Shown: positions 26,453 to 36,334, numbered from the stretch's first letter. The stretch: 64,000 nt of DNA from Sediminibacterium sp. (GCF_030695065.1 NZ_JAUYTR010000021.1:124001-188000); one strand, 5' to 3'. Notes: generated by a model not told the origin, from the sequence alone. Made by a program: numbers and translations.

Positions 26453-27742
26453 ATGATGGAATTTTTTCTGATACTTTTTCTAATTATTGTCAATGGGCTT
26501 TTTTCCATGGCTGAAATTGCCTTGGTGTCTGCTAGAAAAGCACGTTTAGAAGCGCAAGCAGCAAAAGGAGATGAGGATGCGGCTAAAGCACTTAAATTAG
26601 CCAATCATCCGGATACTTTCTTGTCAACGGTTCAAATAGGCATTACATTAATTGGGGTTTTAACAGGTATTTTTTCTGGCGATAAATTCAAGGAACCGCT
26701 GGCTGCTTGGCTAGCTGGTTTTAGCGGCTTGGCTGAGTACAGTACTACTATTTCTACTACTATCATTGTAATTATTGTTACTTATTTATCACTGGTATTA
26801 GGCGAATTGGTGCCTAAGCGTATTGGATTAAGTAATCCAGAAGGGATTGCAAAATCGGTGGCAGGACCAATGCGTGTTGCAGGTTGGGTTACTTTTCCTT
26901 TTATTTGGTTATTGTCTAAGTCTTCACATTTAATAGTGAAACTGCTAAGGATTAAAGCCAACGATAATCAAGTTACCGAAGAAGAAATTAAAGCAATCAT
27001 AAGTGAAGGAACCGAGCAAGGGACCATTGAAGAAGCGGAGCAAGAAATTATAGAAAGGGTATTTCATTTAAGTGATCGTAATATCACTTCTTTAATGACA
27101 CATAGAAGTGATATTGAATGGTTAGATGGGGAAAAGAAAGTGGGAGAGGTAAGGGCTCAATTGCAAGATATGATTCACTCAGTATATCCAGTTTGTGAGG
27201 AAGATATTGATCATATTAAAGGAGTTGTTTCTATAAAAGACTTATTTACTGCAGATGAAAATGCAACCATTTTCTCTATCATGCGTGCGGCAATGTACGT
27301 ACCAGAAAACAATTCTGCCTATCAGGTATTAGAGAAATTTAAGCAGACCAAAATACACCAATGTTTTATTGTAGACGAATATGGAAGCGTACAAGGATTA
27401 ATGACCTTGAATGATATTTTGGAAGCGATAGTGGGCGATATTCCTCAAGAGGAAGATGAAGACTATGAAATTATAGAGCGAGCGGATGGTTCTTATTTAA
27501 TAGATGCGCAGATTCCATTTTACGATTTCTTGAGCAAATTTGATAAAACAGAATGGATGGAAAAATGGGAGCAAGACTTTAATACCCTTGCTGGCTTTAT
27601 TATACACCATCTAGAAAGAATACCCAAAACAGGAGAAACTTTAGAATGGGAATCTTTCACTTTTGAGATTATAGATATGGATAACCATCGAATAGACAAA
27701 GTATTGGTTACTACTACAGAAGCATTAGCCAGCGAAGACTAA
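26453..27742 (+). CDS. CorC/HlyC (CNNM) family membrane protein
   Basis: A 429-residue protein in three parts: a CNNM/DUF21 membrane domain of about four helices (1-190, VNGLFSMAEIALVSARKARLE, shortened), a CBS pair (LMTHRSDIEWLD to CFIVDEYGSVQGLMTLNDIL) and a CorC_HlyC C-terminal domain (YLIDAQIPFYDFLSKF). Members are linked to Mg2+/Co2+ or Na+ efflux. The start was placed at the ATG-ATG pair at 26453; a start at 26411 would overlap the glycosyltransferase gene and add a non-family leader. It converges on the next gene, the two stop codons sharing four bases. Confidence 0.92.
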   Translation: MMEFFLILFLIIVNGLFSMAEIALVSARKARLEAQAAKGDEDAAKALKLANHPDTFLSTVQIGITLIGVLTGIFSGDKFKEPLAAWLAGFSGLAEYSTTISTTIIVIIVTYLSLVLGELVPKRIGLSNPEGIAKSVAGPMRVAGWVTFPFIWLLSKSSHLIVKLLRIKANDNQVTEEEIKAIISEGTEQGTIEEAEQEIIERVFHLSDRNITSLMTHRSDIEWLDGEKKVGEVRAQLQDMIHSVYPVCEEDIDHIKGVVSIKDLFTADENATIFSIMRAAMYVPENNSAYQVLEKFKQTKIHQCFIVDEYGSVQGLMTLNDILEAIVGDIPQEEDEDYEIIERADGSYLIDAQIPFYDFLSKFDKTEWMEKWEQDFNTLAGFIIHHLERIPKTGETLEWESFTFEIIDMDNHRIDKVLVTTTEALASED

Positions 27743-28227
27743 AAACTAAAACTGGTCAATTTATTGGGATAATCTAATTTGTAGCTTTTTTGATTCCCTT
27801 TACTCTTCACATGAAATAAATTGATTTGGCTGGTTTCAAAATCGTGTAATATGGAGCAGTTGATGTCTACTGTATTCATTTCTTTAATATCCGTTACTTC
27901 AAAATAAGACCAAGTACTTTCCTTTATAATTTCGTATCCTATATAATTGAACTTAACAGGCTTCCCATTAACTTTTAATTGAAGATTTTTATTAATATAT
28001 TGACTGATTTTTTGGTCAATTAGTGCTTTGTTTGTTGGTTTGATGATATCAATGGTTCCTGTACTTTGTTTTTGAAGTGTTTTTTCCAAGTCATCAGTGA
28101 ATATTCTAACACTAATTTCTGCGGTTGCATCTGTAGGATTGTGATTAATTTCAATTATTGAAACAAAAAAAGGGTGCAAGATTGCTAAACTTGCGCTTAT
28201 TAACCATTGAGCGAATATAGTTGCCAT
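27739..28227 (-). CDS. DUF6702 family protein
   Basis: A 162-residue protein with a hydrophobic, signal-like N-terminus (WLISASLAILHPFFVS), then a small domain typical of DUF6702: VSIIEINHNPTDATAEISVRIF (shortened), LEKTLQ, YINKNLQLKVNGK and YEIIKESTWSYFEV. Function unknown. In Bacteroidota this family is commonly found near HupE/UreJ and M1 peptidase genes, as it is here. Its stop overlaps the convergent CorC stop. Confidence 0.85.
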   Translation of the reverse strand: MATIFAQWLISASLAILHPFFVSIIEINHNPTDATAEISVRIFTDDLEKTLQKQSTGTIDIIKPTNKALIDQKISQYINKNLQLKVNGKPVKFNYIGYEIIKESTWSYFEVTDIKEMNTVDINCSILHDFETSQINLFHVKSKGNQKSYKLDYPNKLTSFSF

Positions 28228-28276
28228 TAGAACAATTTAATTACCGCAAATGTCGGTTTTAATTTAAATTGCTCCA

Positions 28277-28861
28277 ATGAATGATTTTGGCCTTTTTTTT
28301 GAAATAGGTTACAAGCATATTGCTGACTTAAAAGGAATTGATCATATTCTATTTGTTGCGGCTTTATGTATTCGCTATCAGTTTGCCGATTGGAAAAAAC
28401 TGTTATGGTTGGTTACTGCATTTACCATTGGTCATTCCATTACCCTCGCTTTGAGTGTTTTTAATATTTTAAATTATTCTACAGATTGGATAGAGTTCTT
28501 AATTCCAATCACCATGTTAGTCACTGCCATCAGTAATGTCTTTGTTAAAAAGTTTGCTTTCAAGGCCAAATTCCCCATTATTTACTTTTTTGCCCTTTTC
28601 TTTGGACTAATTCATGGATTGGGCTTTAGCAATTACTTCAAAAGCATGTTAGGTAAGGGAGAAAATATTGTTCCAGAATTGTTGGCGTTTAATCTTGGGT
28701 TAGAAGCTGGGCAAATCTTGATTGTGCTATCCATTCTGTTTATTTCACTTATATTCGTTAACCTTTTTAAAGTTAATAGAAGAGAATACATTCTGTACAT
28801 TTCAGGGGGTATTTTTGCCATTGCCCTTCAAATGGCTTTAGAAAGAAATCCATTTTTATAA
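28277..28861 (+). CDS. HupE/UreJ family membrane protein
   Basis: A 194-residue protein with about six helices and family histidines in LKGIDHILFVAAL, FTIGHSITL and GLIHGLGFSNYF. HupE/UreJ proteins are nickel or cobalt permeases in some bacteria, but many Bacteroidota members have no proven role and no hydrogenase or urease genes are visible here. It precedes two M1 peptidase genes by 13 bases; because those are zinc enzymes, a metal-supply link is possible but unproven. Confidence 0.87.
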   Translation: MNDFGLFFEIGYKHIADLKGIDHILFVAALCIRYQFADWKKLLWLVTAFTIGHSITLALSVFNILNYSTDWIEFLIPITMLVTAISNVFVKKFAFKAKFPIIYFFALFFGLIHGLGFSNYFKSMLGKGENIVPELLAFNLGLEAGQILIVLSILFISLIFVNLFKVNRREYILYISGGIFAIALQMALERNPFL

Positions 28862-28874
28862 ATCAACTCTAATT

Positions 28875-31268
28875 ATGAAGAAAATTGCGGTGTTTTTAGT
28901 TGCATCTGTCTTTGCTTTAAGCAGTCAGGCGCAAAACATCATGAACAATCCCAGTTCCAATCACGGTAACAAGTTTGAGCAACTAGGTACCATTTTACCT
29001 ACGCCAAATGAATACAGAACTGCAAGTGGCGCCCCAGGTCCTAAGTATTGGCAGCAAAGAGCTGACTATGTAATTAAAGCAGAGTTAGATGAAGCCAATC
29101 TTAAATTAAAGGGAACAGAAACTGTTACTTATTTTAATAATTCTCCTGATGTGTTAACTTATTTGTGGTTGCAATTAGATGAGAATGAGCACAGCAGCAA
29201 AAACAATGCAAACTACCAAGACGCATCATCTATGCCTCGCCAATTAACCACAGCTGCGTTAGATAATATGGCTGCTGCAAAAACAGATAATGGAAATGGA
29301 CATATCATTTCTTCGTTAACTGATGCTGCTGGTAAAGCTTTAAAATATACCATTAACCGCACCATGATGCGTATTGATTTGCCAAGTCCATTAAAGCCTG
29401 GCCAAAAATTCGTATTCAATGTAGCATGGAGTTATAAAGTAACCAATCGTATGACTGTTGGTGGTAGAGGTGGATATGAAACCCTAGAAGATGGAAACAA
29501 TCTATTCACCATGGCACAGTGGTTCCCACGTTTATGTGTTTACAGCGATTTCCAAGGATGGCAAAACCAACAGTTTACTGGCAGAGGAGAATTTGCTTTG
29601 GCTTTTGGTAATTACGATGTAACCCTTACTGTTCCTGCCGACCATATTGTATTAAGCACAGGAGTTTGTCAAAACTATGCGCAAGTTTTAACACCAGCTC
29701 AAATGGCTAGATGGAATCAAGCACAAACTGCAAAAGAGCCTGTTGAAATTGCTACATTAGCTGAAGCCAATAGCAAAGAAAACACTAAGAGCACCCAGAA
29801 AAAAACTTGGGTATACAAAGCAGAAAATGTACGTGATTTTGCATGGACAACCAGCCGCAGGTATATCTGGGATGCAATGCCAGTTTATGTTGAAGGCAAG
29901 AAGATTATGTGTATGAGTGGCTATCCAAAAGAGGCGTATGGCTTGTATAGAAAATATTCAACTAAGGTAGTAGCACATACTATTAAATCTTATTCTAAGT
30001 TTTCTATTCCTTATCCTTATCCAGTGGCTCAAAGTATTGAAGCTTCAAATGGTATGGAATACCCAATGATTTGTTTCAATAATGGTAGAACCAACAAAGA
30101 TGGTTCTTACAGCGAGCAAACCAAAGTGGGAATGATTGGTGTAATTGTTCACGAAGTTGGGCATAATTTCTTCCCTATGATTGTGAATAGCGACGAGCGT
30201 CAGTGGAGTTGGATGGACGAGGGTATCAATAGCTTTGTTCAATACTTAACCGAAGAATTGTTCGACAATAAATATCCTTCTAGAGGAGGTCCAGCTTGGG
30301 GAATTGCAGGTTATATGCGTTTGCCAAAAGAGCAATTAGAGCCAATTATGACCAATAGTGAAAACATTGTACTCTTTGGACCCAATGCTTATACCAAGCC
30401 GGCAACAGGCTTAAATATACTTCGTGAAACCATCATGGGCCGCGAGTTATTTGACTATGCTTTTAAAGAATATGCTAGAAGATGGGCATTTAAACATCCA
30501 ACCCCTGCAGACCTGTTCCGTACTATGGAAGATGCAAGTGCAGAAGATTTGGATTGGTTCTGGAGAGGATGGTTCTATGGTATTGACCCAGTAGATATTG
30601 CCATTGATACAGTTAAACATGCAGTAATGAATCCTAATGCAGTTCCTACAGCACCTCTAGCTCCTACGCAAACCATGTCATTAGCAAAGCCACTATTTAG
30701 CGGTGCTGCAGCGTTTGATGATATTTCTAAACAAAGAAATAGAAACGATAAGCGCATTGTTTTCCAAACAGATGTAGATACCAGTTTAAGAGATTTTTAT
30801 TGGAGATATACTCGTGGAATAGAGCCTTACGATTCAACCGTTAAGTTTTCTTTCCCTGCTAATGTTGCACCAACTGCTTTAACAGAAGAAGAGAAAAGCA
30901 AATACAAGAATGTAAACTTATATGAAGTTACTTTCTCTAATAAGGGGGGATTGGTGATGCCGATTATTGTAGAGTTTACTTTTGAAGACGGAACCACTGA
31001 AACAGAAAGAATACCTGCACAAATTTGGAGAAAGAATGAACAAAAAGTAACCAAGCTCTTTATGACTACTAAAAAAGCCAAGTCAATAAAAGTAGATCCA
31101 ATGAGAGAAACAGCAGATATTAATGAAGGAAACAATAGCTGGCCTAAAAACGGTCTAGCACCAGAACCAAGCAAATTCAGCTTGTTCAAGGGTGCTGCTG
31201 GTAGAGCGCGTGGCGCATCATTTGGAGTGAATCCAATGCAGAACGCTATGCAGAAAGCCAATCAGTAA
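28875..31268 (+). CDS. M1 family metallopeptidase, first tandem copy
   Basis: A 797-residue secreted zinc aminopeptidase. After the signal peptide (VFALSSQAQ) comes an N-terminal beta domain. The substrate-binding variant NGMEYP replaces GAMEN. The catalytic site is HEVGH (His426, Glu427, His430) with Glu449 in MDEG, and Tyr is present in NAYTKPATGL. A C-terminal Ig-like region follows (GGLVMPIIVEFTFEDGT), ending in a basic Gly/Arg tail (GAAGRARG). It is nearly collinear with the following gene, so the two arose by tandem duplication. The presence of signal peptides argues for a periplasmic or outer-membrane location. Confidence 0.93.
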   Translation: MKKIAVFLVASVFALSSQAQNIMNNPSSNHGNKFEQLGTILPTPNEYRTASGAPGPKYWQQRADYVIKAELDEANLKLKGTETVTYFNNSPDVLTYLWLQLDENEHSSKNNANYQDASSMPRQLTTAALDNMAAAKTDNGNGHIISSLTDAAGKALKYTINRTMMRIDLPSPLKPGQKFVFNVAWSYKVTNRMTVGGRGGYETLEDGNNLFTMAQWFPRLCVYSDFQGWQNQQFTGRGEFALAFGNYDVTLTVPADHIVLSTGVCQNYAQVLTPAQMARWNQAQTAKEPVEIATLAEANSKENTKSTQKKTWVYKAENVRDFAWTTSRRYIWDAMPVYVEGKKIMCMSGYPKEAYGLYRKYSTKVVAHTIKSYSKFSIPYPYPVAQSIEASNGMEYPMICFNNGRTNKDGSYSEQTKVGMIGVIVHEVGHNFFPMIVNSDERQWSWMDEGINSFVQYLTEELFDNKYPSRGGPAWGIAGYMRLPKEQLEPIMTNSENIVLFGPNAYTKPATGLNILRETIMGRELFDYAFKEYARRWAFKHPTPADLFRTMEDASAEDLDWFWRGWFYGIDPVDIAIDTVKHAVMNPNAVPTAPLAPTQTMSLAKPLFSGAAAFDDISKQRNRNDKRIVFQTDVDTSLRDFYWRYTRGIEPYDSTVKFSFPANVAPTALTEEEKSKYKNVNLYEVTFSNKGGLVMPIIVEFTFEDGTTETERIPAQIWRKNEQKVTKLFMTTKKAKSIKVDPMRETADINEGNNSWPKNGLAPEPSKFSLFKGAAGRARGASFGVNPMQNAMQKANQ

Positions 31269-31287
31269 TTGAATAAATATATATATG

Positions 31288-31319
31288 AATGCCACCTGTT
31301 TAAATACGGGTGGCATTTT
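31288..31319 (+). terminator. Intrinsic terminator between the two M1 peptidase genes
   Basis: The perfect 9-base arms AATGCCACC (31288-31296) and GGTGGCATT (31309-31317) enclose a 12-base loop, and the right arm ends in a TTTT run. It stands 19 bases past the first M1 stop codon and 41 bases before the second start codon. It also rules out the in-frame extension of the second gene that begins at 31310. Confidence 0.82.
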
Positions 31320-31360
31320 GTATTTTAGCCATCCTTAAGATGCTGACTAAATATACTTTT

Positions 31361-33751
31361 ATGAAAAAAATTGTTTTCCTCCTTTATGCTTTAGTGATAG
31401 GCTTGGTTGCCCATGCGCAAAATATCATGAACAATCCAACTTCTAATCACGGGAATAAGTTTGAACAGCTAGGTACTATTCTACCTACGCCCAATGAATA
31501 CAGAACAGCAAGTGGCGCCCCCGGCCCAAAATACTGGCAACAAAGAGCCGATTATGTAATTAAAGCAGTATTGGATGAAGCCAAACTAGAACTAAAAGGA
31601 ACAGAAACCATCACTTATTATAATAATGCACCTGATGTATTAACTTATATATGGTTGCAGTTAGACGAGAACCAGCATAGTACCGTTAACAATGCCAATT
31701 ACCAAGATGCAACAACCCTTGAGAATGCGGTTGCAACCAATCAACTAGAAAAGTTAGCCGCTGCAAAATCGGATAATGGCTATGGCCATAAAATTGCCAA
31801 GTTAACAGATGCAATGGGTAAGCCTTTAAAGTATATCATCAATAAAACCATGATGCGCATAGATTTGCCAGCACCATTAAAGCCTGGCCAAAAATTTATT
31901 TTCAATGTAGCATGGAGCTATAAAATTGCAGATAGAATGACTTTTGCGGGCAGGGGTGGATACGAAATGTTAGAAGATGGGAATCATTTGTTTACGATGG
32001 CTCAGTGGTTCCCGCGTTTATGTGTGTACAGTGATTTTCAGGGCTGGCAGAATCAACAGTTTTCTGGAAGGGGAGAATTTGCGCTCACATTTGGCAACTA
32101 TGATGTTACATTAACGGTTCCATCCGATCATATTGTATTAAGTACAGGAGTTTGTCAAAATTATAGTCAGGTATTAAGTCCAGCACAAATGACTCGCTGG
32201 AATCAGGCACAAACAGCAAAAGAACCTATTGAAATTGCTACATTAGAAGAAGCTAATAAGCGAGCTGAAGGAAAAGCAACAAGCACTAAAACATGGGTGT
32301 ATAAAGCAGAGAATGTAAGAGATTTTGCATGGACTTCTAGTAGAAGATATATATGGGATGCAATGCCAGTTTATATTGAAGGAAAGAAAGTAATGTGCAT
32401 GAGCGGCTATCCAAAAGAAGCGTATGGATTGTATCGTAAGTTTTCTACCAAAGCGGTAGCACATACTATTAAAACCTATTCTAAATTCTCTATCCCTTAT
32501 CCATATCCAGTTGCACAAAGTATTGAAGCGTCTAATGGAATGGAGTATCCGATGATTTGTTTCAACAACGGAAGAACCAATAAAGATGGCTCTTATGCAG
32601 AAGCAACCAAGTATGGTATGATTGGAGTAATTATTCATGAAGTAGGTCATAATTTCTTCCCCATGATTGTGAACAGTGATGAGCGTCAGTGGAGCTGGAT
32701 GGACGAAGGCTTAAATACATTTGTTCAATTCTTAACAGAAGAATTATGGGATAATAAATACCCTACTAGAAGAGGTCCTGCCAGATTAATTACCGATTAC
32801 ATGCGCTTGCCTAAAGACCAGCTTGAACCAATTATGACCAATAGTGATAATATCATTCAATTTGGTCCTAATGCGTATGCCAAGCCTGCAACTGGATTGA
32901 ATATTTTGCGTGAAACCATCATGGGGCGCGAACTATTTGATTATGCATTTAAAGAGTATGCAAGACGATGGGCTTTTAAACATCCAACTCCTGCAGATTT
33001 GTTTAGAACAATGGAAGACGCCAGTGCAGAAGATTTAGATTGGTTTTGGAGAGGATGGTTTTACAGTATAGAGCCTTGTGATATTGCCATTGAAAACGTA
33101 AAGCATGCGGTGGTTAATAGTGCGCCTAGTACAGACGCCCCAAGAGCTTCTAATACAATGACGCGTGGTTTAGATAAGCCATTATTTAGTGGTGCTGCAG
33201 CTTTTGATGATATTGCTAAACAAAGAAACAGAAATGATAAGAGCATTGTTTTCCAAACAGATGTAGATACCAGTTTAAGAGATTTTTATTGGAGGTACAC
33301 AAGAGGATTGGAAGCTTATGATTCTTCATTTAAGTTTCAGGTTCAAGCAAATACGCCCCCTGCTGCATTAACTTCTGAAGAATTAGCCAAGTACCAAAAT
33401 ACCAACTTGTATGAAATTACTTTTGCCAATAAAGGTGGATTGGTTATGCCATTGATTGTAGAATTCACTTTTGAAGATGGAACAAAAGAAATGGAGAAAA
33501 TACCTGCTCAGGTTTGGAGAAAGAATGAAAATAAAGTCACTAAATTATTCATGACTAACAAAAAAGCGGTTTCGATTCAATTAGATCCATTAAAGGAAAC
33601 AGCAGATATTAATGAGTCAAATAACAAGTGGCCTAATGGTGCAGTAGCTGAGCCTTCTAAATTTAGTATTTTCAAAGCAGGAGCGGGTAGAGGCAGAGGT
33701 CAGTCATCTGGAGTTAATCCCATGCAACACACAATGCAAAAAGGACAATAA
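31361..33751 (+). CDS. M1 family metallopeptidase, second tandem copy
   Basis: A 796-residue paralogue of the preceding gene with the same order of domains and active site at identical residue numbers (HEVGH at 426-430, Glu449, NGMEYP, NAYAKPATGL). Differences cluster in the signal peptide (VIGLVAHAQ), after the active site (RRGPARLITDYM against RGGPAWGIAGYM), in the linker before LDKPLFSGAAAFDD, and in the C-terminal tail. The start at 31361 gives a normal signal peptide; the longer frame starts within a terminator stem. Its stop abuts the start codon of the next gene (TAAATG), so it is coupled to the esterase pair. Confidence 0.93.
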   Translation: MKKIVFLLYALVIGLVAHAQNIMNNPTSNHGNKFEQLGTILPTPNEYRTASGAPGPKYWQQRADYVIKAVLDEAKLELKGTETITYYNNAPDVLTYIWLQLDENQHSTVNNANYQDATTLENAVATNQLEKLAAAKSDNGYGHKIAKLTDAMGKPLKYIINKTMMRIDLPAPLKPGQKFIFNVAWSYKIADRMTFAGRGGYEMLEDGNHLFTMAQWFPRLCVYSDFQGWQNQQFSGRGEFALTFGNYDVTLTVPSDHIVLSTGVCQNYSQVLSPAQMTRWNQAQTAKEPIEIATLEEANKRAEGKATSTKTWVYKAENVRDFAWTSSRRYIWDAMPVYIEGKKVMCMSGYPKEAYGLYRKFSTKAVAHTIKTYSKFSIPYPYPVAQSIEASNGMEYPMICFNNGRTNKDGSYAEATKYGMIGVIIHEVGHNFFPMIVNSDERQWSWMDEGLNTFVQFLTEELWDNKYPTRRGPARLITDYMRLPKDQLEPIMTNSDNIIQFGPNAYAKPATGLNILRETIMGRELFDYAFKEYARRWAFKHPTPADLFRTMEDASAEDLDWFWRGWFYSIEPCDIAIENVKHAVVNSAPSTDAPRASNTMTRGLDKPLFSGAAAFDDIAKQRNRNDKSIVFQTDVDTSLRDFYWRYTRGLEAYDSSFKFQVQANTPPAALTSEELAKYQNTNLYEITFANKGGLVMPLIVEFTFEDGTKEMEKIPAQVWRKNENKVTKLFMTNKKAVSIQLDPLKETADINESNNKWPNGAVAEPSKFSIFKAGAGRGRGQSSGVNPMQHTMQKGQ

Positions 33752-34555
33752 ATGAGGAAGAAAGTTTTTTTGAGTTTTCTAATGGGATTCTTTTGTATGG
33801 TGCTTTTTGCAAAAACAGATACGATATCTGTATATAGCAAAAGCATGAATAAGCAAATTAAAGTGGCGGTTATTCAGCCTGATAATATAGTAAAGAATCA
33901 AAAGCTACCTGTTGTATACCTATTGCATGGACATGCTGGCAATCATCGCTCTTGGTTACAGTCTGCGCCTCAACTGGAAGCCAAGGCCAATCAGTTGAAT
34001 ATATTATTGGTTATGCCAGATGGCAGTAGAAATAGCTGGTACATGAATAGCCCAATCAATCCAGCTGTGCAATATGAAACCTTTATGATTAATGAATTGG
34101 TGCCATATATTGATTCAGCTTATGCTACTAATTTAAAAAGAGCCATCACTGGATTGAGTATGGGTGGACATGGTGCTTTTTATTTGTCTTTAAGAAATAA
34201 AGGAGTGTTTGGCGCAGCAGGTAGTATATGCGGAGGTGTTGATATTCGTCCCTTTCCTAAAAACTGGGAACTCAATCAGTTGTTAGGAGAAATTGCTGAA
34301 CAACCATCCAATTGGGAAGCTAATACAGTAATTAATATAGCAGACAATCTTAAACCTGGTGATTTACAGCTCATTTTTGATTGTGGATATGGAGATTTTT
34401 TTCTAAATGTGAATAGGGCTTTGCACCAAAAATTGTTACAGAAAAAAATTCCACATGACTACACAGAAAGGCCAGGTGCACATAGTTCGGCTTACTGGGG
34501 AAGTAGTATAGATGGACACCTTTTGTATTTCAGTAAATTTTTTAATGAAAAATAG
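33752..34555 (+). CDS. Exported esterase D/PHB depolymerase-like hydrolase, first copy
   Basis: A 267-residue alpha/beta hydrolase of the 'putative esterase' family (PF00756 type), with signal peptide (FFCMVLFAK). The oxyanion region is YLLHGHAGNHRSW, the nucleophile Ser136 lies in GLSMGGH, and acid and His candidates are FDCGYGDFF and GAHSSAYW. Exported relatives hydrolyse acyl or feruloyl esters on glycans; the substrate here is unknown. It follows the M1 gene with no gap and precedes a paralogue by six bases. Confidence 0.88.
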   Translation: MRKKVFLSFLMGFFCMVLFAKTDTISVYSKSMNKQIKVAVIQPDNIVKNQKLPVVYLLHGHAGNHRSWLQSAPQLEAKANQLNILLVMPDGSRNSWYMNSPINPAVQYETFMINELVPYIDSAYATNLKRAITGLSMGGHGAFYLSLRNKGVFGAAGSICGGVDIRPFPKNWELNQLLGEIAEQPSNWEANTVINIADNLKPGDLQLIFDCGYGDFFLNVNRALHQKLLQKKIPHDYTERPGAHSSAYWGSSIDGHLLYFSKFFNEK

Positions 34556-34561
34556 CAAACT

Positions 34562-35389
34562 ATGAAATCTTGGTCGCTGGTATTGGTAGGATTAATTTAC
34601 AGTGGGCTTTCATTTGGCGCACAAACAGATACTTTGGCTGTTCCAAGTGCTTCTATGAAGAAAAAAATTCCAACTGTTATTGTTTTACCTGAAGGGTATC
34701 AATCTGCTAAGCAATCATTTCCAGTAATTTATTTATTGCATGGGGCTGGTGGTAGTTATCGCAATTGGATTACTCGGGTACCACATATTCAACAATTAGC
34801 TGATGAAAATAAAGTGATTATTGTTTGCCCAGATGGTGCTGTTACCAGTTGGTATTTTGATAGCCCAATTGACAGTTCTATTCAATATGAAACATTCGTA
34901 GCAAAGGAATTGCCTGCTTATATTGACCAACAATATAAAACCATTGCTAATAGAAATGGCAGGGTTATAACAGGATTGAGTATGGGTGGGCATGGTTCTT
35001 TATTTTTAGGCTTTAGACATTCTGGTACTTTTAGTGGTGCGGGAAGTATGAGTGGCGCATTACATGTTACCGTTATTAGGCAAGGCTACGGGGTAGAAAA
35101 AATATTGGGTGATACAGCAATAAATCGAAAATATTGGAATGATTGGAGTGTTTTAAATGCCATTGAACAAAAGCCAACAGATTCTTTGTCAATTATAATA
35201 GACTGTGGGGTTGAAGATCGTGTTTTGCCAATGAATAGAGCCGTTCATGAAAAAATGCAAAAGCTGAATATTGCGCATGAATACACAGAGCGACCAGGAA
35301 ACCATGATTGGAAATACTGGTCAAATGCAATTGATTACCAAGTGCTTTACTTTAGTAAGCATTTTAAAAGAATGCTTAAACCTAGTTAG
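34562..35389 (+). CDS. Exported esterase D/PHB depolymerase-like hydrolase, second copy
   Basis: A 275-residue paralogue of the preceding esterase, with signal peptide (GLIYSGLSFGA). Ser140 is in GLSMGGHG, the oxyanion block is YLLHGAGGSYRNW, and the other triad candidates are IDCGVEDRV and GNHDWKYW. The two esterases share layout but are clearly more diverged from each other than the two M1 copies are. It is the last gene of the M1-esterase run and is convergent with a glycosyltransferase gene. Confidence 0.88.
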   Translation: MKSWSLVLVGLIYSGLSFGAQTDTLAVPSASMKKKIPTVIVLPEGYQSAKQSFPVIYLLHGAGGSYRNWITRVPHIQQLADENKVIIVCPDGAVTSWYFDSPIDSSIQYETFVAKELPAYIDQQYKTIANRNGRVITGLSMGGHGSLFLGFRHSGTFSGAGSMSGALHVTVIRQGYGVEKILGDTAINRKYWNDWSVLNAIEQKPTDSLSIIIDCGVEDRVLPMNRAVHEKMQKLNIAHEYTERPGNHDWKYWSNAIDYQVLYFSKHFKRMLKPS

Positions 35390-35413
35390 TTTTGTGTGGG
35401 CGATTTTTAAAAA

Positions 35414-36334
35414 TCAATAACCTAGTAATCCTTTTAGTGCATCTATTCTAAATTGAATAATAGGTTTCATTTTAGTAGGATATCCTTGAAATAAATAGCC
35501 CAATGCTAATATTATTGATGCCCCAAATTTAAAGAGGTATTCTAGAATTTTAAAGTAGTACGTGGTTTGGCTGATTGTTTGTGTTCTCACTTTTTCGCCT
35601 CTACCAATTCCGCTTGCAACTCGATACATGTATTCAGGAGTTAACTTATGGGTTTCAACTACGTGGTCTACAATAATCTCAGGGTGGTAATAAATGATTT
35701 TCCCCAATGCTTTAAGTTTTAAGAAAAACTCTTTGCCCTCACCACCAATTCTTAATGTGCCCTTAACCCCAGGTAATGCTGTATTAAATCCATTCACCAA
35801 ATTAAAATCATCCCTTTTAATAATCATATTCGATTCTAAAGGATACTTATTTGGGCTAAAGACACATATCTCCTTACTGTAGTTAAAGTTTCCAACTAAC
35901 GAAGAAACAAAATGGCTCATCCAAACTGGCTCAGAGGGGATATACTTGGGAATAATTCTTCCACCCAATCCTCCTGCATCTGCATGCGTTTTAAAAAAAT
36001 CAATAATTAATGATAAGTAATTCGGATGTGCAATTGCGTCATCATCCATAAAACAGAGTAGGGGAGATTGAGCAATAGCAGCCCCTGTATTTCTTGCAAA
36101 AGAAGCCCCTTGTTTGGGCTCATTTAAATAAATGAAATGGGCATTTGTATGCGAAGCTATAAAATTGTTACAAACGCTTTCAGTATTATCTGTGGAGTTG
36201 TTATTAACGACTATTACTTCATAGCAATCTTTATTGATTTGCTGATTATATAAACTTTCTAATGCAGCTGGTAAATAGACGGCTCTATTATAAGTACAGA
36301 TTACTACCGATATTTCTAGTTTGCATTGGTTCAT
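35414..36334 (-). CDS. Family 2 glycosyltransferase
   Basis: A 306-residue GT-A enzyme: SVVICTYNRAVYLPAALESL at the start, VVNNNSTDNTE, the metal-binding CFMDDDAIAHPNYL and a GGRIIP segment, followed by a basic C-terminal part with one hydrophobic helix (IILALGYLFQG). It is likely to transfer a sugar onto a lipid-linked glycan. The start overlaps the stop of the next-upstream glycosyltransferase by four bases, so the two act in the same pathway, probably surface polysaccharide assembly. Confidence 0.9.
   Translation of the reverse strand: MNQCKLEISVVICTYNRAVYLPAALESLYNQQINKDCYEVIVVNNNSTDNTESVCNNFIASHTNAHFIYLNEPKQGASFARNTGAAIAQSPLLCFMDDDAIAHPNYLSLIIDFFKTHADAGGLGGRIIPKYIPSEPVWMSHFVSSLVGNFNYSKEICVFSPNKYPLESNMIIKRDDFNLVNGFNTALPGVKGTLRIGGEGKEFFLKLKALGKIIYYHPEIIVDHVVETHKLTPEYMYRVASGIGRGEKVRTQTISQTTYYFKILEYLFKFGASIILALGYLFQGYPTKMKPIIQFRIDALKGLLGY

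Noticed and set aside
31310-31360. In-frame upstream extension of the second M1 peptidase
   Set aside because: It begins inside the right arm of a terminator and the internal ATG at 31361 starts a normal signal peptide that matches the paralogue.
35402-35415. Perfect palindrome GATTTTTAAAAATC between convergent esterase and glycosyltransferase genes
   Set aside because: It is almost pure A/T with no loop and weak pairing, and it overlaps a stop codon; not convincing as a terminator or operator.
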